Shown piece by piece: positions 1-11,900 of a stretch of 64,000 bases of DNA. A model generated the notes under the pieces. It worked only from the letters and a program-made list of their open reading frames with translations. It was not told the DNA's origin and made no database searches. The position numbers and the translations under genes were made by a program. Each line of letters opens with the position of its first letter. The first letter of the stretch is position 1. This DNA comes from Numida meleagris (taxonomy: Eukaryota; Chordata; Aves; Galliformes; Numididae): the NCBI RefSeq assembly GCF_002078875.1, contig NC_034438.1:65735404-65799403 (forward strand), in the 5' to 3' direction.

Positions 1-29
1 TTCTCCGCCCTAACCGCTCCCCTTTCACA

Positions 30-372
30 GGGTGCTGATGCATGGCTGGGCTGGAGAAATGGGGAGAAATGGATCTTATCCATGGACATAAATACCTGAA
101 GCAGATGAAGTGAAAAGGATGGAGGCACTCTCTTTCCAGTGGTACCCAATGACAGGACAAGAAGCAGTGGACACAACATTAAACACTTTTCCACTGCAAG
201 GGTGAATAAGAATGGGCACAGATTGCCCAGTGAGGTCGTGGAGCTTCCATCCTTGGAGGTACTTGTAACCCATCTAGATGTGGTCCTGAGCAACCTACTT
301 AGGGTGTTCCTGTTTGAACAAGGGCTCTTCCAGAGGTCCCTTCCAACTTCAGCTGCTCTGCAAGTCTGAGAT
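30..372 (+). mobile_element. CR1 LINE, 3' end remnant
   Basis: Old CR1 copy in plus orientation. The text follows the CR1 ORF2 C terminus: GGATCTTATCCATG, then AATACCTGAAG, then a segment translating to HRLPSEVVELPSLEV and SNLL. The family's 3' tail CAGAGGTCCCTTCCAAC ends near 372. Small deletions and stops show it is inactive. The 5' boundary is approximate and may lie outside the window. Confidence 0.8.
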
Positions 373-1422
373 TGACATCCAACCCCTGGCAGCAGCATGC
401 ACATCCTCTCTTGGATGGACAAGGGAGCAGGAGCATCCTTTGCTGCAGAGGTGCATGCAGCAGGCTATTTGGTGCTGGTTGCAGCAGCAGGGTTTGAATT
501 CCACTAAGGAATCTGATTCTCAGGGATATACAGAGGGTTCTCAAGGCAGCACAGACCTTCTCTGATGGGAAGCAGAACGGTGTTACATGAAGTTTTCTTG
601 GACTGGTGATTCATTGCCCATGGGCTTCTGGGTATCTGTGGAGTACTTCTAAAGAACACACAGAGTAACCATGCAAAGCAAGCCAGCCATAACAATCCTT
701 CAGACTATTCAGGAAAATAAGTGTAAGGACCCATTAACTGAATAAACAGAAGACAAAAAAAAAAAAGATGAAATTGACTAAACCCAATCAAACCCAATGG
801 GCAGTGCCAAACTTCTGTTACCTAAAAAATGCTGTTTCAAATAAATAGGGAAAAAAGTGCCCAAGAACCTGACTCAGGTGATGGGTGCCAAGGACCAATG
901 TCTGGCAGAGGAGTACCACGGTGTGACTTTTCAGACAACCTATACGCTTCTGGACAAAGGCTAAAAACAAAGGCTTTCCTTCTTTTTTCCCCCTCTATTG
1001 CTGCCCTGGCAGGAGCCAGAACCCAGCAGGGGACTGCCAAGCACCCACTGTGCCAGACTCCGCACACTGTGGTACATGGAGATAGCATTCACTGGCCAGG
1101 GCTCGAGCATGTCCTTCAGTGCCCTCTGACACTCATCCACAGCTGACAGTGGGGAGGAGGTGGCCATTTTCCTTTTCCGAGATGAAGCTCATTAATCCAC
1201 TGATTACAGAGACACAATGGAAACAAAGCTGTCAGAGAGGCAGAGAACACCAGAAAAGGCTGCAGCACAAAGCAGGTGAAAGCAGGGAAGCTCTGCTGCA
1301 GAGCAATGAGATAACAGTGCTTAGGATCCTTCATACACCTCGAGACCTCCAGCAGGCAAAAATAAGTGAGGAAATGCAGCCAGCCTATTTGTGATAACAC
1401 CATCATGCTTCCGGGGAGCAAG
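373..1422. other. Intergenic, nothing recognised
   Basis: Unique-looking sequence between a CR1 remnant and a tandem duplication. Short open frames on both strands are overlapping and match no family known to me. An A-run lies at about 756-767. Confidence 0.6.
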
Positions 1423-1646
1423 AAGCTCAAAGCAATTCACAAGCACAGTGATGAGGGGTGGGAGTAGAAACAGCAGTGTGATGCTGCGGGTGTTAGATTG
1501 ACCAATTCCACAACTGTTTTTAGAGATGAAAGCTAAGCTGAAAGCAATTCACAGCCACAGCGATGAGGGCTGGGAGTAGAAACAGTGGTGTGACACTGCG
1601 GGTGTTAGATTGACCAATTCCACAACTGTTTTTAGAGATGAAAGCT
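1423..1646. repeat. 112-bp tandem duplication (2 copies)
   Basis: Unit 1 (1423-1534) is followed directly by unit 2 (1535-1646). Both run from AAGCT(C/G)AAAGCAATTCACA to a shared stretch ending AGAGATGAAAGCT. The period is exactly 112 bases with roughly ten substitutions, concentrated in the first half of the unit. The junction shares AAGCT/AGCT ends, consistent with slippage or unequal exchange. Confidence 0.93.
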
Positions 1647-2559
1647 ACGGGGTCCTGGTGGTGGAGGAAAGGGATTAGCAAAAAGGCCTCTTTCAGTCTG
1701 TAAGATAGGTTCCTTTGGGATACACTCTGTGTTTATATTTGAGGAAGCACCAGGAAATTCTTCTAAGGCAGTGTGAAATGGTTTAACTTTGTGGAGGAGC
1801 AAACTGCCCCGCGTGGTTCTGCCAACCAGCTTTCAGCATCTATGCCGTGGTTACCAGAAGGACAGTTTCTCCTGGAGAAGCTGCAAGCACTTCAAACAAC
1901 GCAGCAGGCACGTGGCCTCCCGGTACAGCTCTACTGCTGGGTGTGGGCTGTGCAGCACAAAGTCTGCTTAAAGCAGCCATCATCCCACACGTGAGTGGAG
2001 TCTTTCTTCACTTGGCACTTGGTTTTGTTATTTCGCACATTAATAGCAAATGAGCCTACTGCTCAACAGCAACAAACTGCCTGAGGCAGAAATGCACCAG
2101 CTTCTCTGTTAGCCACGGAGCACAGGGCTGGAAATGCCAAATTTCACCTCTGGCACTCGTTTCTGCCATGGCTTTAGGCGAAATGAAATCATCTCTCTGG
2201 CCATCACCTGCTGCATACAAAAGCAGAGCATAGAGACAGTGTACGGTTGCATTCTGGCTGCCCAGGGGCCATCCTTAGAAAAGTACCAGTGCCTGCTCAC
2301 TGCTGTTGGGGCTAGCATGCTGCTAACATGCTGTGATGAGATCATTGTTTGTGTCAGGCTGCATGCAGACAAGAGACTTTATATTCAGATGCAGTCATTC
2401 TCGACCACGTGCTACGCAGCTCTGCATAGATGCCATGATGGCGGGAGGATGCCAGAAATAATGCTGGTGTTTTAAGACTGTGCTATTCTGGTAAGTGGAA
2501 GTAAAAAACTTTCTGGTTCATACAACCAGGATTAGAATGAATGCATTCACAGGACAACC
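1647..2559. other. Intergenic, nothing recognised
   Basis: Unique-looking sequence. A plus-strand open stretch of 113 codons (2134-2475) overlaps a minus-strand one and has no recognisable motif, so it is not called a gene. Confidence 0.55.
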
Positions 2560-2905
2560 CTCTAACATCTGCCCCCTGCCTGCTTCAGCAGAATGGGATC
2601 CCCTGCCACCCAGCAGGCCAGGTCAGAACAGGGCCCCATCCAACCTGACCATGAATGCCTCCAGGGATGGAGCACCCATAGTCCTGGGCAGCTGTGCCAG
2701 GGCCTCACTGCCCTCCGAGTGAAGAATTTCTGACATCTCACCTAAACCTCTCTTCTTTTGGTTTTAAGCCATTTCCCCCTTGTCCTATCTGCAACCCGGA
2801 GACAAGAGCTGGCAGCTCTCCTACCCAGCTGCTCAGCTGCAGGGTGGGCAGCAGCCCTGCCAGCTCCAGGCCTCCCAGCCACATGACACAGCTGTGAGGC
2901 AGGTC
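2560..2905 (-). mobile_element. CR1 LINE 3' remnant, inverted
   Basis: Reads as the reverse complement of the CR1 ORF2 end: on the plus strand CATCCAACCTGACC, CCTCCAGGGATGGAGCA, GCTGTGCCAGGGCCTCA, then TTTTAAGCCATTTCCCCC and TTGTCCTAT. The tandem TTCTATGAT tail is absent or degraded. The right boundary is uncertain. Confidence 0.85.
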
Positions 2906-3990
2906 TTGCTGAAAGCCCCACATAATTCAAGGGGAACTGGCTTAGCTGAGACTCCTTGAACATTCCAGAGGTCTCAGCTTCTAAACAAGAAACCTGAAAC
3001 ACATTCCTAACATCTCACTTCTCTGATATTCTTCCTCATTACCCAACATGTTGGGAAACCACCCAAATCTGCCCGTAATCGGTTACTCAAGGTCATCAGT
3101 TATAGATGAACTTACAGAGGGAGAAAACTGCAATGAACTTCATATTGCTTTTTCTCCTCCTCCCACGTTTGTGTCCTTTTTATAAACATCTTCAGAGACA
3201 ACACAGTTTTCCCAGGAGGGGAGAGCATTAGCCAGCAAAACTGAACAGAAAGGAGGCAGTAGGCAAACTATACGCCTTGCCTTGCTCAGTTTGGGGCACT
3301 GCCAGCAAAGAAAGTAGTCTGGATTCTTCCTCAGCAGGGAGTCACTGAGCTCACCCAAAGGAAAGAACAAAACACTGGTTAAAACTAGGATTGAAAAGTC
3401 CAGAAAAATAAAAAGGATGGCATTGTGCTGTAATCAGTTTTAGAGACCAAATGGAACTGGATACAAGGCCCAGAGCTCAGGATTACTCCACTTTAATCCA
3501 CTGACTTTTTAATTAAAATAACATTTCACCTGTCTCACTTGCCCACACAATCACATTTTGTTTGCTTTAGCAACTTCAAGGCTTCTTTAGAGGTTTTTGT
3601 TTTTTTTTTTTTAAACAGTGCTTCTTTATCTTATATATACATATATGAGTTTACAAGTGCATATATACAAAAATAGACTATCTGTACTTGAAAGAAACCA
3701 CAAAAAGCTTTCATAGTTTCTCCATATTTTCTCATTTTCACAGGGCTGGGGATGACTGTTAAATGTTACTGTGTTTTACATGGGAACTGTATGGGTCTGC
3801 TGCTGCCTCACTGCCTCCAGCCACATTCTGGGACAAGAGAAAGGAAGCAGACGTTGCTATCAGGAGCGAGTTACCACTGAATATGAACAAATAAACACTT
3901 CCAGGCAACAGGCAAGCCTTAGAAGAGGAAAAGCTACTCACAGTACAGTGAGGGAGGGGGAAGGGAAGGCTCGCAGAGCTCGAGACTCAC
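2906..3990. other. Intergenic, nothing recognised
   Basis: AT-rich single-copy-looking sequence with a T-run at 3599-3612. No gene or repeat family seen. Confidence 0.55.
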
Positions 3991-4199
3991 CGAGCACACT
4001 GCAGTCCTGTCAGCAGACCCAAGTTTAACAGGCCCAGAGGATGTAAAATCCAAGTCAAGAACAATAACTCTCTTCATGTCAAAGCCTAGTGATGAGATTT
4101 CTTCTGACAGCTCCTGTTTCATGCTTCCACTGAGCTTCCTGGCTTCCTGCACAGCCACACGAGCAGAAGTCTGACCTCTCCCATTCACCCGCAAGCTGG
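3991..4199 (-). other. Candidate unassigned exon (low confidence)
   Basis: A 209-bp open segment lies between a plausible acceptor (GCATGCAG before 4199) and a strong donor (CG|GTGAGTC, intron from 3990), on the same strand as UGCG and about 2.3 kb past its probable poly(A) site. In the open frame it reads like charged helical protein (QEARKLSGSMKQELSEE) followed by hydrophobic and acidic residues (VIVLDLDF). The acceptor's pyrimidine tract is weak and I recognise no family. It could be an internal exon of an unidentified gene or lncRNA, or chance. Confidence 0.22.
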
Positions 4200-6464
4200 C
4201 TGCATGCAAAGTGGCACTAATTCCAGCTGGCACATGGGCTTGGCTAAGGCCCTTCCTTCCTGTCAGCAACAGGGGAGAGCTGGGACTGTGTGTGGAGGAA
4301 AGGCATACAAACAAGCTGCAACCCATGAACTTCTGCAGCAGGCTGCCTGGTTTGTGCCCCTTCACCGATCCTCTGCAGTCACGCCAGTGTTTAGGTAAAA
4401 ATACTCAGAGCTAAGAGCAGAAAGAGGAATGCTTCTCCCCAGAAGCACCAACCATACATAAGAAGCAGCCCACTCTTGATCCCATGAGAATTTAAGAAAT
4501 AAAGCGTTACAAAAGCCGTGGTGGAAAAGACTAGAAATATTCTTTTCTCCCACTCATGCTCTCTCAGTTTACAAGGATGAGTAGATTTTAACTTCAGCAC
4601 GAAGACCAGCATCACAAACATCGTTTCCATTGAGCAGCCTACAATTAGAGAAGCTGCTTTCTATATATAGACTGCAGGGCTTCAGCACAGCTAGAAAAAC
4701 ACTGGAGCCTCTAATCTGCTTTTGGAAAGGGAACACAAGGGAAGCAACCTTGCAAGAGGCTCTAGCTGAACGCTGACAAACCCATGTGATTCACAAGATA
4801 CACGGGTTTGAATCTGAAGGCCGGTGGGATTTCTCAGAGCCAGCTGTCAAGAACAGCTACACAAACACTTGTAGCAAATAGGTGCAAAGTAGCCACAAGA
4901 GTATCTTTCCACGTGAAACAAGTAACCAGCACTGCAACACGACACCACAGTGGCCGAGAGCCTGCAGGCCGGCTGCTGCCTTACTGCAAGGCTCGAACTC
5001 TGAGACGCAGGCAGTGAAAGCAGAATGCGGGAAACTGAACTAAAGGACTTATCACTTTCTTCTCAGCTCCCTGTGCTGATGGCTGGTAAGGGAAACGTTT
5101 GTGCAGTGTAGAAGAGCCCAACTTTGGAATGCTCATGACCTCCAGGATATGCAAAAAGTCAGTGCAGTTTGGGTAGGGGCTTTTTGTTAGTTCCACATCC
5201 CAGTCTGCTGATCTGAGTTACAGCACAGTTACACAACGCTCAAATCATACGTGCCTCCTACACAGTCAACATGCACGTACAGCAAATGGAGGGAAAGTTG
5301 TTCACCTGCCCAAACGTACAGAACTGTAAATACTGTTGCAATCGAGCTTAGTTTTTAATCAAGTGCTCAGAAAATACCCTTAAGCTTACATTTTTACTGG
5401 GAATATACAATTTGTCACGTGTTCCCGTGAAAGTCTACAAAAACTTACGCTTGGACACTCTCAGATCCAAAACCTGAATTATGGTTGAAACTGTTATTCT
5501 GTATAATGCCATCCTCTCTAAGTGTCTATTTTTTGGCCAAGCCTTGAGAGTGTTTATTTAAGCTCAGGTCACTCTGCACCACTCCAGGTTTATTGACATG
5601 TAACACTTCATGTGTCTGGGGAGACCAGAATAACCAGGGAATGCCAGGAGCTCAGGCATACCTGAAAGCAGAGGATCAGAAAATAATTGCGTGAGGAGGG
5701 AGAGGCCTTTACGATGAATAAAATATCTTTCAGAAGTAGCACATGAAAGCAGCTGGCTAGAAGCAGGCATCAACTGTGCCAGCTCATGAAACAGGAAATG
5801 AAGTAGTGCACGTATCACAAGACAGAAGAGCGGCAATGGAAGGAATTAAAGTGGGAAAAATTTCGTTTGAAAGCACAGAATACATTCAAGACATGATTTA
5901 ACAGAAAAAAAAATATTCTAAAAGGACTCAGAAACAGGACGTAAGTGTGTGGTCGCTGGCTGCAGCTGTAATGAGCACAAAATACATTCAGGAATACTTG
6001 TGTTTCTATAAGCAATTTTCAAGTGACTGCAGTGGCGGTGGTTTCCACCATTCCTCCCAGACTCCAGCAGCTCTGCTGCACACACAGACTCTTGCCAAGA
6101 TTTGCATGAAAACTTCTATTGGAGAAAACATTAAGGAAGAGGTAAGAGAAAGACAAGCCAGATGACAGAGCAAGAATGCTTTCCTCAGCAGCAGTACCTC
6201 AAATGAAAGTAATAAGAAACTATGCTGATTAGTTCCAGCAGACAGTTCAGTTGTGCAACTTTCATATGCTCAAGTTAGTTTTTTAGAACAAGGATGGCTC
6301 AAAAGGTTTAGGAACACACGAGTTAATCCACAACAGGTAGCACAGCTATTAAAAAAAAACTAAAGACAGCGCACTCATTTAGTGCAGCACAGATGATAGA
6401 GAAATCAAATCCAAAGCTGCCAAAAACACTTCAAATCAAACACTTTAAATAAAAGGCAGAGAAC
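4200..6464. other. Intergenic region downstream of UGCG
   Basis: No gene, RNA gene or repeat family recognised. Human UGCG and SUSD1 converge tail to tail, but no SUSD1-like sushi or EGF exon is visible here, so the next gene probably lies beyond the window. Confidence 0.5.
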
Positions 6465-8737
6465 TGTATTGCAAACATTATATTCAAAATTTATTTTTAA
6501 ATAAAAGAAAAACAATGACTTTAAATAAACATGGTATATTCTACATACCTGTAGATCAACACAACTTTACATTAGCCATTTTTAAAAGTTTTGTTGTATC
6601 ATCTTCAACATTTGACAGTGTTGGTTTCAATTTCAGTCAACCAGACAATACCCCAAACAAAACTATTTGCTTAAGTGAAGCTTCAGTTTTCTTGACCAAA
6701 GATGGTTCTGCTAATACAAAAGCACCCGTTAAACAATTATCCCCACTTAACATCTTGTAAATGAAGTCTTTTCAGCCTTTTTTTTTTTTGGTTTTCTGTT
6801 CCATTGCCTGCATAGAAATCAGCATAAAGCTAAGTTGCAAGCTACGCTTCACTTCAGCAGTGCAATGAATGGCAATAAACTTCATGAAACAAAGATACAA
6901 ATATTGTCAGCAAAATTCAACTATGTAAAAACTCTTAAAAACAATGTTTTCGTGGGTCACAACCAGACTAGCTTTCCGTGTGCAGCTTTCCTCAGGAGAA
7001 AATTCTTCCTGATTCACATGAAAAGAACGAAGCACACAATCAAAAGCCTTTGTTCATACAGAAATGCCCATTAAAAAGTTCCGTGTTATCATAAGGCAAA
7101 AGAAACATTAAGGTGGATGAAGCATTTTGGCCCAGAGTATGTTTAACACGTACATACACGACACTAGTGTGTAGCATATGACAGTTAAGGGATTGGCTCA
7201 GTAAGGTAAGTGTCCATTTTTATAAATACATATCATTATTGCTAATATGCTACACGTAATTCAACTTCTAAAGCTGCTTTGTTGGCATTAGCCTTGTAAT
7301 TAGCAGCTCACATTCATGGTGACAATATTCTATTCCATCTGAAATAAAGCAGCATAAATACAATTATAAAAACAAAAGGCTTATGCAACATCCCTCTCTA
7401 GCTTTGCTGTTTTTTGTTTGTTTTTTTTTGCTTGCCTTTTTTTTTTAAATTAAAAATGTTCAAAGAAAACAAGTCCAGTTCACCACAAATTGGAAAGTCT
7501 TACAATAAGGTTGAAAACCAAGCTACAGGGACAGGGTCAGAAAACACGGCATGCATTATAATCTAGTCCTTTTAGTCATATCACTGGAATACAAAAGTCC
7601 AATTTAAAGGCTAGACTAACAGGAGAAGGCAAAAAGCCAAGAGCAGACTTAGTTTGATGTTTAAATTAAGATTACAATTTTAGTAACAGCAAACTCACCC
7701 GGACCTTTAGTATATTCACAATATTTACTGCAATTGAATACTTCATTTTGACTACTGTGGATGCATATGTTCATTTTAAAAAGATATTAAATACCTGCAT
7801 CATGAAATTACATTCTTAATACATTGTTTTAAGAAAGTAGCTTGTGTGAAATGTTTCTGAAATGTACTTCTGCTCCCTTCTGTCCTTTACTGAGTCCCAC
7901 ACACACACCCCCCACCCCACCAGCCCCACTCAAAGCACTCACACACAAAAAAAGCCAAACACCCCTTTAAAAGGATGGAAACAATGCAGGGGAGCAGCTA
8001 GGCTAGTTACAGCACAGTGCTTAACAAGGTTCAAGACCGAACCAGATTAGAGTTGGCCAAAAGATGCTCACAATACGTGACTGACCAGTAATTCCTTTCG
8101 CCTCATTCCATCAAACTCAGTCCACTTTTGGTTCATTGCCACAACTAAAGTACTTCATATATACATATAAACACAGGACTCCAGCTTTATTTTAGCTTGT
8201 TTTTGCTAAGCGTTTTCACTTTCCATTCATTTTGTTCCGCAGCAACTACAAGAGGTAGGCATAAAGCATTTAAGAGCTTCTTTCCCAAGGTCCTATTGCT
8301 AGCTCAGTTTAGTGGGATATGATAGAAATCAGATGTACTTCTTCTGCGATTTTACTAGGTACAGCCTTGTGCAGTCCAGATGGACACTAGCTATGTGACC
8401 ACTCGCTTTGCTAGGCCAGCATACCATGGAGTAAGAAGCCGTTCATATCCAGAAGGATACTTTCTTTTTTTTAAAATAAGTTTACTGCAGATATGTGTCA
8501 GAACCAATTCTCTCCATTTCTATTTGTACATAGGAGCAAAATGCCATTTGGCCAAGACTACAGATGTATTTTCACAGATGCAAGTGCCATGCAAAAAATA
8601 AATTAAAGAACAGATACCAAAACATACAAGTAATAAAACTACTGAAGGTAGATTTTCTTAAAAGTATTTTTATAAACAATTTATAATACTTTCGATCCCC
8701 CTTTCTCTTTTTGACAGTCACAGTTACAAAGCTGTGG
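6465..8737 (-). other. UGCG: Probable UGCG 3' untranslated region
   Basis: About 2.2 kb of AT-rich, ORF-poor sequence follows the UGCG stop without a recognisable repeat. An AATAAA poly(A) signal on the minus strand lies at 6495-6490, so cleavage is likely near 6465-6480. An alternative minus-strand AATAAA at 8191-8186 could give a shorter transcript. The extent is inferred and no transcript data are available. A CA/C-rich patch lies at 7896-7930 and T runs near 7410-7445. Confidence 0.6.
6490..6495 (-). terminator. UGCG: Candidate UGCG poly(A) signal AATAAA
   Basis: Canonical hexamer on the minus strand, 2.24 kb downstream of the stop codon, followed by a T/G-containing stretch. It is the last such hexamer before the apparent end of UTR-like sequence. 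A proximal alternative is at 8186-8191. Confidence 0.5.
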
Positions 8738-8908
8738 CTATACATCAAGGATTTCTTCTGCAGTGCCTCCGCAACGTAACCTGTAGCGTCCTGTCCTCCA
8801 GCTAATAGTGGGGTCCCACAAAGCAGATAGGAAAATATAAATTGTCATGGATTCTCTGATGAACCAAGCGACTGCATAATCAAGTTTAGAAAAACATAAA
8901 GCACCACC
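8738..8908 (-). CDS. UGCG: UGCG exon 9 (residues 339-394 and stop)
   Basis: The acceptor TTCCTAG precedes 8908. Encodes [16 protein letters not shown] through a hydrophobic stretch ([11 protein letters not shown]) to the conserved C terminus ending EEILDV, with TAG at 8740-8738. Confidence 0.97.
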   Translation of the reverse strand, partial: GGALCFSKLDYAVAWFIRESMTIYIFLSALWDPTISWRTGRYRLRCGGTAEEILDV

Positions 8909-11900
8909 CTAGGAATATAAAAACAAATATTTAAACATACTAACAACTCCAAAGGAATTTTGAAGTCATGTAAAACATTTGTATTACAGATAAATCTATT
9001 CTAACACTTAATATACAGTTTGACATTATCAATAACATATTCTATTTTTATAAGCCAAGAAGTTTTTCTCCTTCAAGACATGATTACCCATGTTAAACAT
9101 GAGATACTCGGCAGAATGACCCAGAGGGTTCAAAAATTGACTTGTCTGCAGAGCAAAAGAGAAAGAAGAGTTTCAACTTCACTTTATTTCCTTTTGAAGC
9201 TTTGTAAAATTGTGTTCAAAGCAGGCACTAGGTTTATGCCACAGACCCCAGAACAGCAGCACCACATTCTAAAGGGAGTGAAATTGGAAAAGCCAAGCTT
9301 CTGGTTTATTGCATAGGAAAAAAAGAGATTAGAAAAAAAACCTTTACAGACAGCCCCTCTGAATTTACTGTTCCTTTGAGAATTACAAGCTATGTGCAGA
9401 GCTGCAAACTGAAGATGTTTCAGAAGAAGAAGAGCAGGTACAAAGCTCTTTCACTGTACCATGTACATATCATGCAGTAATTACAGTAACCGGAGAAGTG
9501 ACTGTCAAACCAGTGTTTTACCTAATCAGTGGAACTAGCCTTTCCTTCTGGGAATCCTTAAAACTACAAAAAGAATATTTTTCAGTGTGATGAGAATTAG
9601 TTGATAATTTGTACACACAAGTAACTGTGGACCAGATTTAGATGGAATAGGGTCACAGTAGACAGAGTACTCTGAAGAACTACAGCATCAGAAAAGCAAG
9701 TGTTTTTCTGATTTGTGCTATCTTCCTATATTGAAAATTCTACTGAAAACTCACTTCTTCCAGTGACAAGGAGGTTTCATTTTTAAAATTAGACTACATT
9801 CATACATCTGGTGTCAAAATACAGTAGAAATGAAGTGTACATGAGCTGTGCATAAAAGCTTCAAGATACAAAAGACAGAAGAACAATTAAAGATAAAAAA
9901 ACAACTAAAATCCTAGGGCTGCTGTTCTTGTACTTTTTTTTTAGAAAAAGCTCAGACTTCTGGACATGCCTAAGTAGAGCAGACTAGAAACACAAACGCA
10001 AAAAGGTGAAAGGGAGACAGAAGCCAGCTTTCAGAGGCTAGTTAGAAGTAGTGCACAAAGAAAACAAGATCACAGCCAAGCACACCTTTCATGCTACTCT
10101 AAGTGAAGTTAGCAGATGGGCAGAGGTAACAGGATTTGACCCAGCATATCCTTGATGATATCAAGAGAAGTATTTCGCCACTGTAATTATCTGCATTTAT
10201 CTGTTTGTTCAAGTAGTTAGCACTAGCAGCTTTCATAATCTCTGAAAAGAAATGTGACATACCTGAACACCTCTTAGTTGAATGTAGTCAAATATAAACC
10301 ACGCCAAGCAGTGACACATAAAAAACACCATTATATCCCATCTGAACACATGATGAGCTGCCCAACCAATAACCAGACTGGCAACAAAGCACTCTGAGAT
10401 TGGCTCACAGATTATTGTGGCAGGTAACATATTAATTCGCAGTTTGGCCCATCTAGAAAAAAAAACAACAGCTGAGACTACATGTAATTTCTTATGACTT
10501 CTTCCCCAAACTCATCAGGTGATGAGCCATCAGTCAATCTCATTTAATTTACACCTCCAAACTAAATATGGCAAAAAAAATCACCCTTTCAAAAATACTA
10601 CGTAAAGCACTTAAAATGTAACCAATTTTGTTGTTGTGTTGTTTTTCTTTTCAGGTTTTTAGTCTTTTTCTTCCTTGGAAAGTCAGCACCTATAGCCATG
10701 CACTGAAACTACAGCATTCCTGACGTTATCATCAAATTAGTTTGAGAAAAGTATTCACTCCATTTTCAGGTTAACCACATTGGAAGCAGGTGACAGGAAT
10801 GGGAAGGAGAGGAAGCAAGAATTAAAATTTTACCTTATCATTCTGGATTGAAACTGAGAAATAGAATATGAACCAGAGTTCTGCATTGCAACTTGTGTGG
10901 CCATTGCAAATTTCCACCCCCTGAAAAACAAACATATATTAAGAAAAACATGCAAATAAGAAATACAAAGAACAACTCTAGAACAAACGTTTTAAGAATT
11001 TTAATAAGCTTGGATATTTACTTTAGAATATATGCCATATTGTTACAATGTATAAAAACAGTAAAAACATACTTAATTTTTTAAATCTCTTGCTTGGAAG
11101 ATAGTAGATCTCTTCAACAATATACTTAAAGTTGTCTGAAACTATCTTCTAAAGCAGTTGACAGTGATGTGGGCTTGAGTACATTTCTCCAAGAATTGAC
11201 AGAACAAAGCACATGTCATAAACACTCTTGGTGTGCATACATGAAGTTGACCTGACTAGCTACACGTATAGCATGAAATGTGTAGAAACAGTTACAAACT
11301 GTTTCAAACAAAGGTTTGCTTCACTGATCTTACCTGTCAGCTATAGCTTTGGCCATAAAATAATCTTCAGCAATATACTGTGCAAAAGCTATCAATCCCC
11401 CTGCTTGGTCCAAGACATCTTTCCTCATCAAGCATGACATTCCTGTTACACACTTAAAGCCAGTTAAATTGGCTGAAATATATGACCTTGGATGTGAAGT
11501 TCCAAAATAAACCTGCAGAAACAAGATAAAGCTTTTAAAGCTCTACATATAGTTATGCCTTTTCTACTGACTACTCTCTCCTCTGTATGTATCTGAAGGA
11601 AAAAGAATTCTAGACATGGCCAATAATGATAGTATATTTGGAAAGTTCTTTACCACCAAAGCAAGAAGTCTAACTTAACACTAAACCTGAGAAACCTAAT
11701 AGACATGGACTCTGCTCGTACGGATTTAATGCACAGTTTGAATTTTTACATTGAACAGCCATATTTTATTCGATATAAACTTCCTAATTTAGGTTGTTCT
11801 CAGGAAGTACATAAACTAAAACACACTACTAATCACTCAAGTAATACTATTCACTTACAGCTAACAGACATACTGTCTTCTACCTCTTAACTAAATCACT

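Noticed and set aside
4200..6464. Expected neighbouring gene SUSD1 (tail-to-tail with UGCG in human)
   Set aside because: No plus-strand exon resembling sushi, EGF or the SUSD1 C terminus is visible, so it is not annotated.
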